NCBI GenBank assembly: GCA_963775935.1
Contig: CAVZKR010000002.1
Location: 1 to 64,000, forward strand
Direction: 5' to 3'
Length of the DNA: 64,000 nucleotides
DNA from: JBBIPA01 sp963775935
Lineage (GTDB): Bacteria > Chloroflexota > Dehalococcoidia > GIF9 > UBA5629
The notes below the pieces were generated by a model, which was not told where the DNA came from, made no database searches, and was given only the letters and a program-made list of their open reading frames with translations. Shown piece by piece: positions 49,589 through 58,848 of this stretch. Every line of letters starts with the position of its first letter. Position 1 is the stretch's first letter. The position numbers were made by a program, and so were the translations under genes.

Positions 49589-50866
49589 ATGCATAGTATG
49601 ACTGGTATATATCTCATTCTCTTTATTGTCTGCCTGTTGATTTCAGCGTTCTTCTGCAGCGCTGAAACGGCGTTTATCGGCATGCAGAAGCTCCGCCTCC
49701 AGCATCTGGTACAGATTAACCATAGCAAGGCTAAGATAGTCGCCAGAATTCTGGAGCAGCCCGAGAAATTCCTGGCTACCGTGCTCCTGGGCATCAATTT
49801 TTTCGAGACGGCAGTAGCCACAGTGGGCACATTGATGGCAGTGTCTTTGTGGGGGGAGAACCTGGGAGCCGCTATCGCTGCTATCGTGGTCACCATACTT
49901 ACCCTGATCTTCGCTGAATTTATTCCCAAGACTCTGGCGGCACGCTATGGCGAAAAGCTAGCCCTTGCCTTTGCCGTTCCCATACAGTTCATATCCCTGG
50001 TGTTCTACCCCTTTGTCTATGTGCTGAATCATATCGGTGTCAGGTTTTCCAGACTGGCCAATGATGACACAGAGTTGAAGCCGACCATTAGCCAGGATGA
50101 AATCCGCACCGCTATTACCGTCGGTGAGGCTGAGGGGGTCTGGGGGGAGCATGAGGCAGAGATGCTCCACAAATGCTTTGAATTCACCGACCGTCCGGTG
50201 TATGAGACCATGAAACCACGCACCGAGATCACCTGGGTGGAGAAGGGAACTACGCTGGCTGACTTTCTGGCTATTTACCGGGAGCACCCTTATTCCCGTT
50301 TCCCGGTATACCAGGAAAACACTGATCATGTGGTCGGAGCTCTATTCATAAAAGATGTGCTCATGGCTCAGGCGAATAGTACGCTGAAAAGTAGCGACCT
50401 TATCGACGAGCTGATTCGACCGGTCTATTTTGTACCTGAGAGCAAGCCCATGGGGACATTGCTGCTGGAATTAAGGGAGAAGAATTACAGTATTGCCATA
50501 ATTGTCGATGAGTTCGGCGGTGTCGCTGGCATCGTCACCGTCGACCAGTTGCTCCAGGAGATCGTGGGCAGGCTTGGCGATGAACTGACCTCACAGGATA
50601 AAGATATCGTCACCATTGACGCTAATACCTTCGAACTCGATGGCGGGCTCAGGATAGACGAGGCGAATGATGAGCTGGGATTGGATTTACCCGCTGGCGA
50701 ATATGAAACGATAGCCGGCTTTGTGCTTCATCACCTTGGTCGTATTCCTAAACAGGGCGAGCATTTGAAGTACCGCAATTTGAAGCTGGCTATCATCGAA
50801 ATGCGAGGAGTCAAAATAGAGAAGATCCTGGCGACCAGGGAGGTGGATGCAGCGCCTAAGGGTTAG
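49589..50866 (+). CDS. CorC/HlyC-family (CNNM-DUF21) membrane protein
   Basis: A 425-residue protein. A DUF21 membrane domain with about four segments (residues 1-140) is followed by a CBS pair (about 200-325: MKPRTEITWVEKG, EFGGVAGIVTVDQLL) and a C-terminal CorC_HlyC domain (FELDGGLRIDEANDELGLDL). This order is that of the CNNM/CorC family of Mg/Co transport-related proteins once called hemolysin-like. Its last 20 nt overlap the next gene's start, so they are coupled. Confidence 0.92.
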   Translation: MHSMTGIYLILFIVCLLISAFFCSAETAFIGMQKLRLQHLVQINHSKAKIVARILEQPEKFLATVLLGINFFETAVATVGTLMAVSLWGENLGAAIAAIVVTILTLIFAEFIPKTLAARYGEKLALAFAVPIQFISLVFYPFVYVLNHIGVRFSRLANDDTELKPTISQDEIRTAITVGEAEGVWGEHEAEMLHKCFEFTDRPVYETMKPRTEITWVEKGTTLADFLAIYREHPYSRFPVYQENTDHVVGALFIKDVLMAQANSTLKSSDLIDELIRPVYFVPESKPMGTLLLELREKNYSIAIIVDEFGGVAGIVTVDQLLQEIVGRLGDELTSQDKDIVTIDANTFELDGGLRIDEANDELGLDLPAGEYETIAGFVLHHLGRIPKQGEHLKYRNLKLAIIEMRGVKIEKILATREVDAAPKG

Positions 50867-51488
50867 CTTCAGTCGTGGTGAAGAGCTGAAGTTCCTGTCA
50901 CATCTGGATTTGATGAGGTTCTGGGAGCGAGCTTTTCGCCGTGCCGGGCTTGACCTGGCGTATAGCGAAGGCTTCACCCCGCATCCAAGGATTTCACTGG
51001 CGGCTCCCCTCTCGGTGGGTATGACCAGCCAAGCTGAACTCATGGATGTCGTTCTGTCCCGCTGGATGTCACCCCAGTCTTTTTTCGGTCAGGTCAGGGG
51101 ACAATTACCTGAAGGGTTGACAATAGCGAATACGATGTCTGTTGGTCTCACCGAGCCTTCATTACAAGCACTGGTCCGTTTTGCTGAATACAGGGTGGAG
51201 ACAGAGACCACCATGACAGCAGTAGAGTTGGAGGCTGCCATACAATCTCTGCTTTCAGCCGCAGAACTACCCTGGGAGCATAAGCGAGATACGGGCATGC
51301 ACCACTACGACCTGCGTCCCCTCATTGACGACGTATGGTTTATTGACTTGAAAGAATCCTTCTGCACTCTCGATATGCGGTTGCGTTGCAGCTCCAGTGG
51401 CGCCGGCAGGCCGGAACAGGTGACCAGAGCGCTGGGGTTGGCACAGCGCCCTCGCACTATTCATCGCACCCAACTTATTCTCAATTAG
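50847..51488 (+). CDS. DUF2344 (TIGR03936) radical-SAM-linked protein
   Basis: A 213-residue protein with the family opening RVSFSRGEELKFLSHLDLMRFWERAFRRAGLDLAYSEGF, the hallmark of DUF2344, often fused to or encoded beside a B12-binding radical-SAM protein. Here it is a free-standing domain with no radical-SAM gene visible in the window. Role unknown; proposed in RNA modification. It overlaps the CorC-like gene by 20 nt and probably belongs to a plus-strand housekeeping run through to the HDAC-like gene. Confidence 0.88.
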   Translation: MQRLRVSFSRGEELKFLSHLDLMRFWERAFRRAGLDLAYSEGFTPHPRISLAAPLSVGMTSQAELMDVVLSRWMSPQSFFGQVRGQLPEGLTIANTMSVGLTEPSLQALVRFAEYRVETETTMTAVELEAAIQSLLSAAELPWEHKRDTGMHHYDLRPLIDDVWFIDLKESFCTLDMRLRCSSSGAGRPEQVTRALGLAQRPRTIHRTQLILN

Positions 51489-51601
51489 TCTGCCTTGTTA
51501 CTTCATCATACTGCACTACTATTCTGCGACTATTCCCCTTATAATATACGGGTATATGCAGCTTAGCGCCCAAAAATGAACATTATCTGAGGAGGCCGAC
51601 G

Positions 51602-52204
51602 ATAAAACTTATTCTAATCAGGCATGGTGAAACGCCGTGGAACAGTGAACGTCGAATTCAGGGTGGCAGCAGTGACACTGCTATGAGCCAGCTTGGTAAA
51701 GAACAGGCGGAAAGCCTGGCGCTGACATTGAAACAGGAAAAGCTCAGTGCTATTTACTCAAGCCCTCTGCAGCGGGCGCTGGAGACAGCCAGGACAATTG
51801 CCCGGTACCATGACCTGGAGGTACAGGTGGAACCGGAGCTGCGAGAGTTTGAGGTCGGAGAACTGGAAGGTGTGCTTGCCTCAACGTTCAACAGCGATTT
51901 CGGCCAGTTTTTAGTCCAGTGTAATAATGGCGATTGTACCAAAAAGATGCCCGGCGGCGAAAGCCTTGTAGACCTGCAGCAGAGAAGTTGGACGACTGTG
52001 CAGCGTATAGCGGCACAGCAAGAGGGCACAGTAGCGCTGGTCAGCCATTATTTTGTTACTCTCACCATTATCTGCGCCGCTCTGGGCTTGCCGCCAGGTG
52101 GTATCACCCGGTTCAGAATAAGCGTGGGCAGTATGAGCATACTCGACTTTCGTTACGGTTATCCCTGCCTGACGTCGCTGGGCGATACCTGCCATTTGGT
52201 ATAA
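51602..52204 (+). CDS. Histidine phosphatase (phosphoglycerate-mutase-like) with ATA start
   Basis: A 200-residue cofactor-independent phosphatase of the histidine-phosphatase superfamily. The catalytic motif LIRHGETPWN lies at residues 5-14, and the second catalytic His is in LVSHYFVTL. An ATG at 51683 would remove the catalytic histidine. The frame extends upstream and the first sensible codon is ATA (51602) six to seven nt after GAGGAGG, giving (M)KLILIRHGE, the standard start of this family. Either a rare AUA start or an ATG-to-ATA base error is present. It lies between DUF2344 and tilS. Cob(I)alamin-pathway CobC and Gpm-type phosphatases are relatives; the substrate is unknown. Confidence 0.82.
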   Translation: MKLILIRHGETPWNSERRIQGGSSDTAMSQLGKEQAESLALTLKQEKLSAIYSSPLQRALETARTIARYHDLEVQVEPELREFEVGELEGVLASTFNSDFGQFLVQCNNGDCTKKMPGGESLVDLQQRSWTTVQRIAAQQEGTVALVSHYFVTLTIICAALGLPPGGITRFRISVGSMSILDFRYGYPCLTSLGDTCHLV

Positions 52205-52244
52205 GGGAAGATGTTGAGATCGCCTCGGGGAGGTGATACATCCT

Positions 52245-52325
52245 GTCATTGCGAGGAACGAAGTGACGAAGCAATCTCTATGTTTGATTATGACCAGAAG
52301 ATTGCTTCGCTGCGCTCGCAATGAC
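52245..52325. repeat. Full GTCATTGCGAG palindromic repeat
   Basis: An 81-nt copy with ends GTCATTGCGAG / CTCGCAATGAC and inner arms GAAGCAATC / GATTGCTTC, in the short gap between the histidine phosphatase and tilS. The arm order is swapped relative to the copy at 49422 (here the left arm has the GGAACGAAGTGAC form), so the two elements lie in opposite orientation. Confidence 0.8.
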
Positions 52326-52375
52326 AGCGAATATAAGCTCTGCATTTATGATGACTGAAAAAGGATGTTCTCAAT

Positions 52376-53827
52376 ATGGTGGATAGACAAAAGATTTCTC
52401 TGGAGCAGCGTGTAATCCAGTTCATCAAGCAGCATAACCTGGTTTCGCCAGGCGATACTCTGCTGGTGGCGGTATCGGGTGGCACTGATTCGGTCTGCTT
52501 GTTGCATCTGCTGATGAAGCAGCAGGCAACGCTCGGTGTGAAGCTCCATGTCGCCCATCTCAACCATAAGCTGCGCGGCGATGAATCTGACGAGGATGCC
52601 TGGTATGTCGTTGACCTGGCGAACAGCCTGGACATTCCGGTGACGATTGACGCTCGTGATGTCGCCGCTTACCGCGACCGGAAGCATTGTTCTCTGGAAG
52701 AAGCTGCACGGGAAGTAAGGTATAGCTTCCTGGCTGAGGCAGCTGCCATGGTAGATGCCAGTTGCGTGGTGGTAGGGCATACCCGTAATGACCAGGTAGA
52801 GACTATATTGCTGCACCTGTTGCGGGGTACCGGCATTGCCGGGTTGCGCGGTTTGCAACCGCAGTCACGATTGCTGGTGGGTGACAGGAGAACGCCGTTA
52901 ACAGTGATAAGGCCATTGCTCGAAGTGTCACGGCAGGAGACAGAGGACTATTGTCAGCGGTTTTCACTCGCGCCACGGGGCGATTCCTCTAACGAATCCA
53001 CTGCTTTTCTCAGAAATCGCATTCGGCTTGAGCTATTGCCGATACTGAAAGAGTATAATCCCCGATTCGATGACGGTTTATTAAAGCTGGCGACGATTGC
53101 TGCTGATGACATTGCCTGTCTTGAGGAGCAAGCTTCACGCTTGTGGGATAAGGTGGCTGAGGTTGACACCAGCGCCGTGTATTTGGACAGGGACAAGATG
53201 TACCGTCTTTCGTCGGCGATGCAGCGATACCTGTTCCGTAAGGCGGCGGAGCAGCTACTGGGCAATCTCAGAGATATCGAAGCTGACCACGTTGAGGCGA
53301 TGGTTCATTTCCTATCCAAGCCGGCCGGCAAGAGCCTGTGTCTGCCCCATGAATTGAGATTATCGGTGGAGTACGGTCGCCTGGTATTGTCCCTGGCGGG
53401 AACATCCGCTTGCCCCTTCCTCCCACTAGAAAAAGAGGTTAAACTCAATGTCCCCGGAGACACAGTTCTCTCCGGTTGGATAGTGAAAACGGAAGTAGTT
53501 CGAGGTAAAGCTGAGATTAGCCGTTGTGACGTTGATAATTTTACAGCCTGTTTCGACCTTGAGAAGACTGGCAGTGAATTAATAGTGCGGCAGCGTCGGC
53601 GTGGCGACCGTTTTCAACCGCTGGGCATGCGACAGCTCAAGAGTCTTCAGGATTTCATGGTTGATGCTCATATTCCGCGCTCCTGGCGAAATATGGTGCC
53701 TCTGCTCTGCTCACCAGTGCAAATCCTCTGGGTAACGGGCTGGAGAATCGATGACAGGGCTAAAATCACCAGAACGACACGGAAAACGTTGAAAGTGCAG
53801 TTTATGAGGTCATCATGCGGTTTGTAG
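52376..53827 (+). CDS. tilS: tRNA(Ile)-lysidine synthase TilS
   Basis: Modifies C34 of tRNA-Ile(CAU) to lysidine so it reads AUA, an essential function. The N-type PP-loop is SGGTDS (residues 34-39). The TilS-specific HLNHKLRGDESDEDAW follows, with GHTRNDQVET and RGTGIAGLRGLQP, then the TilS C-terminal domain (RFQPLGMRQLKSLQDFMVDAHIP). At 483 residues it is of normal full length. It overlaps the Smr-domain gene by 13 nt. Confidence 0.95.
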   Translation: MVDRQKISLEQRVIQFIKQHNLVSPGDTLLVAVSGGTDSVCLLHLLMKQQATLGVKLHVAHLNHKLRGDESDEDAWYVVDLANSLDIPVTIDARDVAAYRDRKHCSLEEAAREVRYSFLAEAAAMVDASCVVVGHTRNDQVETILLHLLRGTGIAGLRGLQPQSRLLVGDRRTPLTVIRPLLEVSRQETEDYCQRFSLAPRGDSSNESTAFLRNRIRLELLPILKEYNPRFDDGLLKLATIAADDIACLEEQASRLWDKVAEVDTSAVYLDRDKMYRLSSAMQRYLFRKAAEQLLGNLRDIEADHVEAMVHFLSKPAGKSLCLPHELRLSVEYGRLVLSLAGTSACPFLPLEKEVKLNVPGDTVLSGWIVKTEVVRGKAEISRCDVDNFTACFDLEKTGSELIVRQRRRGDRFQPLGMRQLKSLQDFMVDAHIPRSWRNMVPLLCSPVQILWVTGWRIDDRAKITRTTRKTLKVQFMRSSCGL

Positions 53828-54072
53828 ATTCAGAGTTAGATTTACATCGTCTCACCATCGATGAAGCATTGCCAAAGCTGAACGACTACCTTTACCGGGG
53901 ATTCATGTCAGGCATGACCAAGGTTTGTATTAACCATGGCAGAGGCTCGGGAGCGCTGAAACAGGCAGTGCACCGGGAGCTGAAACATCATTCTCTGGTT
54001 AAGTCTTTCCGCGCCGGCGGTTACGGTGAGGGTGGTGATGGCGTTACCATCGTGGAACTGGCGGAGCACTGA
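53815..54072 (+). CDS. Small Smr-domain protein (MutS2-type)
   Basis: An 85-residue free Smr domain: ELDLHRLTIDEALPKLNDYL, then INHGRGSGALKQAVHREL, the two signature parts (LDLxG and HGxGxGxLR). Smr domains have endonuclease or nucleic-acid-nicking activity when fused to MutS2 or in stand-alone proteins. The HGRGSG motif is intact. It overlaps the tilS end by 13 nt, so it is translated with tilS. Confidence 0.88.
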   Translation: MRFVDSELDLHRLTIDEALPKLNDYLYRGFMSGMTKVCINHGRGSGALKQAVHRELKHHSLVKSFRAGGYGEGGDGVTIVELAEH

Positions 54073-54157
54073 GATATGGTTGGGTGTGAGGTTGTAGTGA
54101 TTAGCCTGTCATGATAGGATTGAGTATTCAAAAGAGGAGAAAAAACGTAAGGCTGTT

Positions 54158-55264
54158 ATGCCTATTGGAATCCTTTATCGAGACGAGCTGAAAGAATATG
54201 ATTTTGGCGAAGGTCATCCCTTCAGGGGCAGTCGCTACGACCTGTTCTATCAGTTTCTGCGACAAAATCTGCCTGAGGATGATAACTACCGCATTGTTAA
54301 GGCAGAGCCGGCGAGCAATGATGATTTGCTGCTCATCCACCATAAGAACTATATAGAATTTACCAGAGGCTACTATGAAGCTGCCTATTATGGTATAAGT
54401 TATCCGGGAAAGTTCACCGACTTTCACAGCATAGACAATATGCCGACAGGTAAGCCTGGCAAGGTGGAGGAGGCGGCGAGATTGGTGGTGGGGCAGGCGA
54501 AGTTAGCCTGTCAGATGGTGCAGGCGGGCAAGTTCCAGAAGATGGTGTCCATCGGTGGGGGATTGCATCATGCCAGGTCAAGCTACGGCGAAGGGTTCTG
54601 CCTCTATAACGATGTTGCTTTCTGCGGCAAATATCTGCTGAAAGAGTATAACCTGGAGCGGATTCTGATACTGGACACTGACGCTCATACCGGCAATGGC
54701 ACGAGCCATTATTTTGAGGAGGAGCCACGGGTACTGTTTATTGACGTTCACCAGGACCCTAGAGGCCTTTACCCTTTTACTGGATTTGCTGATGAGATAG
54801 GCTCCGGCAAGGGAACCGGTTTCACTATCAATGTTCCGCTGCCGCTCTATGCAGGTGGTGATGCCTATAAGCTGGTATTCGAGTCCATTATTGAGCCGGT
54901 CACTCGAGAGTTTAAACCGCAGATTATTATCCACAATGGCGGCTCTGACCCTCATTACATAGATAGCCTTACTAACCTCGGTTTGACTATAGATGATTTC
55001 AGGATGATCGGTGACAAGGTCAGAAGCATGGCTGAGATTTGCGGCGGCAAGGAAATCGATATGATTGCATCGGGATATACCAGGGCGGTGTTGCCGTATT
55101 GCTGGATGGCACTGATTGCCGGTCTGGCAGGTTTCAATATCAAGATAGAAAAACAGGTTCAGCTTCCCGAGGGAATGCGGCGAATACAGTCCATCGATAA
55201 GACGGAAAAGGTTATCGCTGAAGTGAAAACCAACCTCAAGAATTACTGGAGTTGCTTGAGGTAG
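54158..55264 (+). CDS. Histone-deacetylase-like amidohydrolase (AcuC type)
   Basis: A 368-residue zinc amidohydrolase of the arginase/deacetylase fold. The charge-relay HH (residues 137-138 in GGGLHHAR), zinc ligands DTDAH (173-177) and the distal Asp of HNGGSDPHYID are all present, and GFCLYNDVAF matches the class. AcuC-like proteins deacetylate acetyl-lysine on acetyl-CoA synthetase or act on acetylpolyamines. It ends the plus-strand run and converges with the CAP gene 6 nt away. Confidence 0.92.
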   Translation: MPIGILYRDELKEYDFGEGHPFRGSRYDLFYQFLRQNLPEDDNYRIVKAEPASNDDLLLIHHKNYIEFTRGYYEAAYYGISYPGKFTDFHSIDNMPTGKPGKVEEAARLVVGQAKLACQMVQAGKFQKMVSIGGGLHHARSSYGEGFCLYNDVAFCGKYLLKEYNLERILILDTDAHTGNGTSHYFEEEPRVLFIDVHQDPRGLYPFTGFADEIGSGKGTGFTINVPLPLYAGGDAYKLVFESIIEPVTREFKPQIIIHNGGSDPHYIDSLTNLGLTIDDFRMIGDKVRSMAEICGGKEIDMIASGYTRAVLPYCWMALIAGLAGFNIKIEKQVQLPEGMRRIQSIDKTEKVIAEVKTNLKNYWSCLR

Positions 55265-55270
55265 AAATTT

Positions 55271-56116
55271 CTAGTTGAAGTTTTCGGTCACGTAGACATC
55301 ACCGCTGGTAGAGATGGCAATGCCGATTCCCTCGGTGTGCCAGTACGGCTTCAGAATATTTTCACGGTGACCCTGGCTCTTCATCCATCCCTGCACGGCA
55401 AGCTCAGCAATCTCGGATAAGGTATAGTATTCAGTGCTGACCAGCGCTCCAGTCCTATCATACCAGTACACTTTTGCCAGGGTGCAGTAGAAAATATTTT
55501 CGGAGCAGCCGAGATAATACACCCCGCCTACGGGATTTTTACTGATAGCGATGCCTGCCAGCTTGCAGCGGTCGACGGCGTTTTGCCCTTCGGGGCTACT
55601 ATGGTTGAAGTAGTTTCGCTTTGCCATATCCTCGCTGTGATTCCGGGCAACGGCGCTTACGGCATCATCCCATGCCACGGCTGCCAGACCGTTTTTGGTT
55701 CTTTCCATGTTTACCAGGTTGTGAATCTGTTTCTCCAGTTCAGGGAGGCTGATTGCGGGAGCCTTTTCTGAGATAGGAACGCTGGGACTGCTTTGCTTTG
55801 GTGGAGACTGAGGTACAACGTTTGGGGTAGGCGAAACCTGTGGTATATCAGCAACGCTGGGATTGCTCGGTGGGGGTTCAATAACAGGAGGTGCAGGCGT
55901 CCGTTTGATCTCTGCGGTAATGACTTTATCAGGCGGTGACCCGTCAGGGGGTGCGGCTAATAAACCTGTGACCGTATTTTTAGCAGATGCCAGTGGTTCG
56001 ACACCGAGAAAGGCAAGCCCGATTACCACACCTACAATAAAGAGGACCACCAAAACGGATAGTATGGTATGGGATGTATTTCGTTCCTGGTAATAGTATC
56101 CCATGCTCTGTTTCAA
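55271..56116 (-). CDS. CAP/SCP-domain secreted protein with membrane anchor
   Basis: A 281-residue protein. One hydrophobic segment at about residues 17-40 anchors or exports it, a long Pro/Ser-rich linker (about 55-120) follows, and the C-terminal CAP domain has HNLVNMERTKNGL, WDDAVSAVARNHSEDMAKRNYFNHSSPEGQ and GHRENILKP. These are the YkwD-like CAP hallmarks (His, Glu and a second His). It probably acts in the cell envelope; bacterial CAP functions are mostly unknown. Either of two close ATGs (MKQS or MGYY) could start it. Confidence 0.9.
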   Translation of the reverse strand: MKQSMGYYYQERNTSHTILSVLVVLFIVGVVIGLAFLGVEPLASAKNTVTGLLAAPPDGSPPDKVITAEIKRTPAPPVIEPPPSNPSVADIPQVSPTPNVVPQSPPKQSSPSVPISEKAPAISLPELEKQIHNLVNMERTKNGLAAVAWDDAVSAVARNHSEDMAKRNYFNHSSPEGQNAVDRCKLAGIAISKNPVGGVYYLGCSENIFYCTLAKVYWYDRTGALVSTEYYTLSEIAELAVQGWMKSQGHRENILKPYWHTEGIGIAISTSGDVYVTENFN

Positions 56117-56722
56117 TTCATTTACATGAGAATAACATATATGCGTACGATGCCATAAATTGCTGGTGCATTTAGATTGCTGCTCCTCTTCGCCTTGTCA
56201 AAAAAGCGTGACCAGGTTGTGATATTAGAGTAAGCAATGTGTGACCTCGAGGACTAGCAAGGCAGGCTGACTAAAAAATCACAACGCTGCCTTTTTCGGG
56301 TGGGCTTGTACGTAAAAAATAGATCTGGAGCGGGAGACGGGACTCGAACCCGCGACAGCCTGCTTGGAAGGCAAGATTAGTATTTTCCCTGGTTCCAGAT
56401 TCATTTCCTAGTTTAAGTCCGAAGCTGATTGATAACTAGGCAGGAGGTCTATTAATTGCTCCTCTTCTTGTTATTATTGCACCACCCAGTAAAACATGCA
56501 AAATACGTGATGGACGTGTGATATGTGTGTTAGGTTAGTACGATTTTAATTACTTACTTATATTGTTTACCTGAACATTGATTGAAATCATATACTTTAT
56601 GCCATTTACCGAATAAAACTTAACCATTGCTTCGGTTCATCGGAACAATTCAGGTAGAGATATGTGAGCAATGCAAACCAGTAAAAGTATAAAATTCGGC
56701 TGAATATTTAGTCATGGGCTGA
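56117..56722. other. 606-nt intergenic region carrying a tRNA-Gly remnant
   Basis: Besides the tRNA-Gly 3'-half (56326-56373) I find no gene or strong terminator. The right end is downstream of the second hydantoinase B gene and is AT-rich. Confidence 0.5.
56326..56373 (-). repeat. tRNA-Gly 3'-half remnant with intact T arm (candidate attachment site)
   Basis: On the minus strand: CTTGCCTTCCAAGCAGG anticodon arm (TCC anticodon), then GCGGGTTCGAGTCCCG T arm and CTCCCGCTCCA end. The T-arm is canonical, unlike in the copy at 13578. The 5' half (acceptor strand and D arm) is missing: the bases upstream do not pair with CTCCCGC. It is therefore not a working tRNA but a typical integration footprint. 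Confidence 0.68.
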
Positions 56723-58546
56723 TCAATTTTGTGTATTACCTATTTCTGTGAGTAAAGAGTGCTCCCTAGTCAGTGATTGCTTTGCCCTGAGATTTATTGT
56801 CGCCTCATAATCAATTTCTAGAGTACTAGGATCCAGAATAACTTTATAGATATCCAACGCTGCCTTTATCGAGACTAGCTCATTCTTTACGTCTTTTCTT
56901 ACAGCTTCGGGGTCTCGTTCTTCTGGAAAACCTACACCCGCACCACCACCACATTTGCTAACAATAACATCTCCTGCCTTTAGTTTTTGGATACTACGGG
57001 GGTTCTTGATCTCATTCTGCCTAGTCCCCCTCCGTATGTAACTTCTATTTAAGGGAGTTGGGTAACCGCCCTGTTGACCTTTGCCCTGAATACGCCATCC
57101 ACTACAGGTGCCACTAATAGCAACACAGTCTGCTCCCTCATTTATTCCTTCCCACCATATTCCAGGTGCGCCACGCCATTTTCCTGGTCCAGCTGAATCA
57201 GTTGTAAACTCATACTTTATTACACGCCAGGGAAATCTCACCATTTCTTCCTCTGCATCGGTCTTGCTGACAACTCCCAATGTTGACATCTCGCAACAAC
57301 ACTGATATCCATCGTATCCATATACTGCTCCAGCGCCACCATAATGACTAAAAGAGACATATACATATAACTTATTAGATCTTCTATCTATTCCAACTCT
57401 CTGGCCTGGGCACGGTGGTCTGGCATAGGATGCAATAGCACGCTGTGGCAAGGCTAGCGATAATACTGATAAGACACTTTCAACGACTAATGCACCCGTT
57501 ACTCCAGGTGTGGCTGCTGTTAAAGCTCCAGGTTTAGCATTTGTGATGGTACCCTTTTTTGCTACTATGTGAAAAGGTCTCAAGCTTCCTTCATTATGAT
57601 AGGCGCTGAGTTCGGTGCCGAGGAATAGGAAAACCGTGCACAACGTGACGCTTAAGGTAACAGGGTAAACAGCATTAATGTTGCTCTCAACCTGTTCAAC
57701 ACTATCAGAGAAGTCAAAAGTAGCTTCGCCATCCTTAATAGTAAGCTTACATTTGACCGTTACAGGTACGCTTAACTCTTTGCCATTCTTATCTGTATGT
57801 TCGGTCTGTGCTTCTGCATAATATGTACCTTCTGGCCATTTGATCACCTCGGCTCGCACTGCCTTTTCTGTTCGGTTCATCATTTCTTCTATGCTGGCAA
57901 ATACTGTCTCCTTGCCATACTTTTCCAACAATTCTATCATCCTTCGTTCCGCCACTGCAGTACTGCCCATGAGAGACTGTATCTCCCGCTGCATCATGTC
58001 AGGCAAACGATTGTTACACAAAATCAAGTCAAGGAGGTCTTCCCTCATTTGCCCCCTTTCTACTAATTTTATGGGTGGGATATTAAGACCCTCCGCAATA
58101 GAATCGTTGGCAAGGAACTGAGTACCAGCCTGAGCCCCTCCATTGTCGGGGACGTGGGTACCCATGCAGCTGAAGAAAACTAGCTCATCCTGATAGAATA
58201 TCGGCCGTATAAAGACCCAATCTGGTAGATGAACTGCACCAGCTAAGAAGGGGTGATTAGTCAAGAAAACGTCTCCAGGGTAAATTTGCTCGCCAAATTT
58301 TTTCAACACTGCTTTTATGGGAAAGGTACTTGATATCAGCCGACACGGGAAACCCTCAGGAATAGCGATAACTCTAGATTTGGCATCCCATATTCCATAA
58401 GCGAGGTCATGAAGAGAGGTTGTCAAAACATTGGTTGCTGTCCGTTCCATGGTCTCACGCATCTCCCGACAGACTCTTTGCAAGTAATGCCAGATGGTAG
58501 CAACAGTAATGGGGTCTATATGTATTTGTCTATTTACCGGAGGCAT
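56723..58546 (-). CDS. hyuB: Hydantoinase B / oxoprolinase family protein (second copy)
   Basis: A 607-residue paralogue of the hyuB at 37723. It has DPITVATIWHYLQRVCREMRE at the start, GDVFLTNHPFLAGAVHLPDW (Asn-His replaces the usual Asn-Asp-Pro-Tyr-His-Gly-Gly order) and IVSKCGGGAGVGFP near the end. The frame opens at 58591, but AAAGGAG nine nt before the ATG at 58546 supports that start. No hyuA partner lies beside it, so it would need the HyuA at 39489 or one outside the window. It is divergent from the Liv-type operon, which may bring in its substrate. Confidence 0.87.
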   Translation of the reverse strand: MPPVNRQIHIDPITVATIWHYLQRVCREMRETMERTATNVLTTSLHDLAYGIWDAKSRVIAIPEGFPCRLISSTFPIKAVLKKFGEQIYPGDVFLTNHPFLAGAVHLPDWVFIRPIFYQDELVFFSCMGTHVPDNGGAQAGTQFLANDSIAEGLNIPPIKLVERGQMREDLLDLILCNNRLPDMMQREIQSLMGSTAVAERRMIELLEKYGKETVFASIEEMMNRTEKAVRAEVIKWPEGTYYAEAQTEHTDKNGKELSVPVTVKCKLTIKDGEATFDFSDSVEQVESNINAVYPVTLSVTLCTVFLFLGTELSAYHNEGSLRPFHIVAKKGTITNAKPGALTAATPGVTGALVVESVLSVLSLALPQRAIASYARPPCPGQRVGIDRRSNKLYVYVSFSHYGGAGAVYGYDGYQCCCEMSTLGVVSKTDAEEEMVRFPWRVIKYEFTTDSAGPGKWRGAPGIWWEGINEGADCVAISGTCSGWRIQGKGQQGGYPTPLNRSYIRRGTRQNEIKNPRSIQKLKAGDVIVSKCGGGAGVGFPEERDPEAVRKDVKNELVSIKAALDIYKVILDPSTLEIDYEATINLRAKQSLTREHSLLTEIGNTQN

Positions 58547-58848
58547 TTCCCGCGACTCCTTTAAATTTGACGCCACCTTGCACTTACTCATATACAGTCT
58601 TAAAATGCTAACACTTTATTGTGCGGTTAACTTTGCCAAAGTATCAGATCCTACAGCTTCATTGGGGTCAAGACATTTATAGAACCCTATATCATGTTTA
58701 TAAACAAAGCATAGCATTTTCTTTGAACCTTTCATAGGGTAGCTACCGACACAATGGTCCTTGACAAAATTTTAGTAATATGCGAGCATTGGCTAAGAAT
58801 AATGTTAGCAACTAAACAAGTTGAATAATTATAAGGGGAGGTGCTCTC

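Noticed and set aside
56326..56373. Functional tRNA-Gly gene
   Set aside because: The 5' acceptor strand and D arm are absent; only the 3' half is present.
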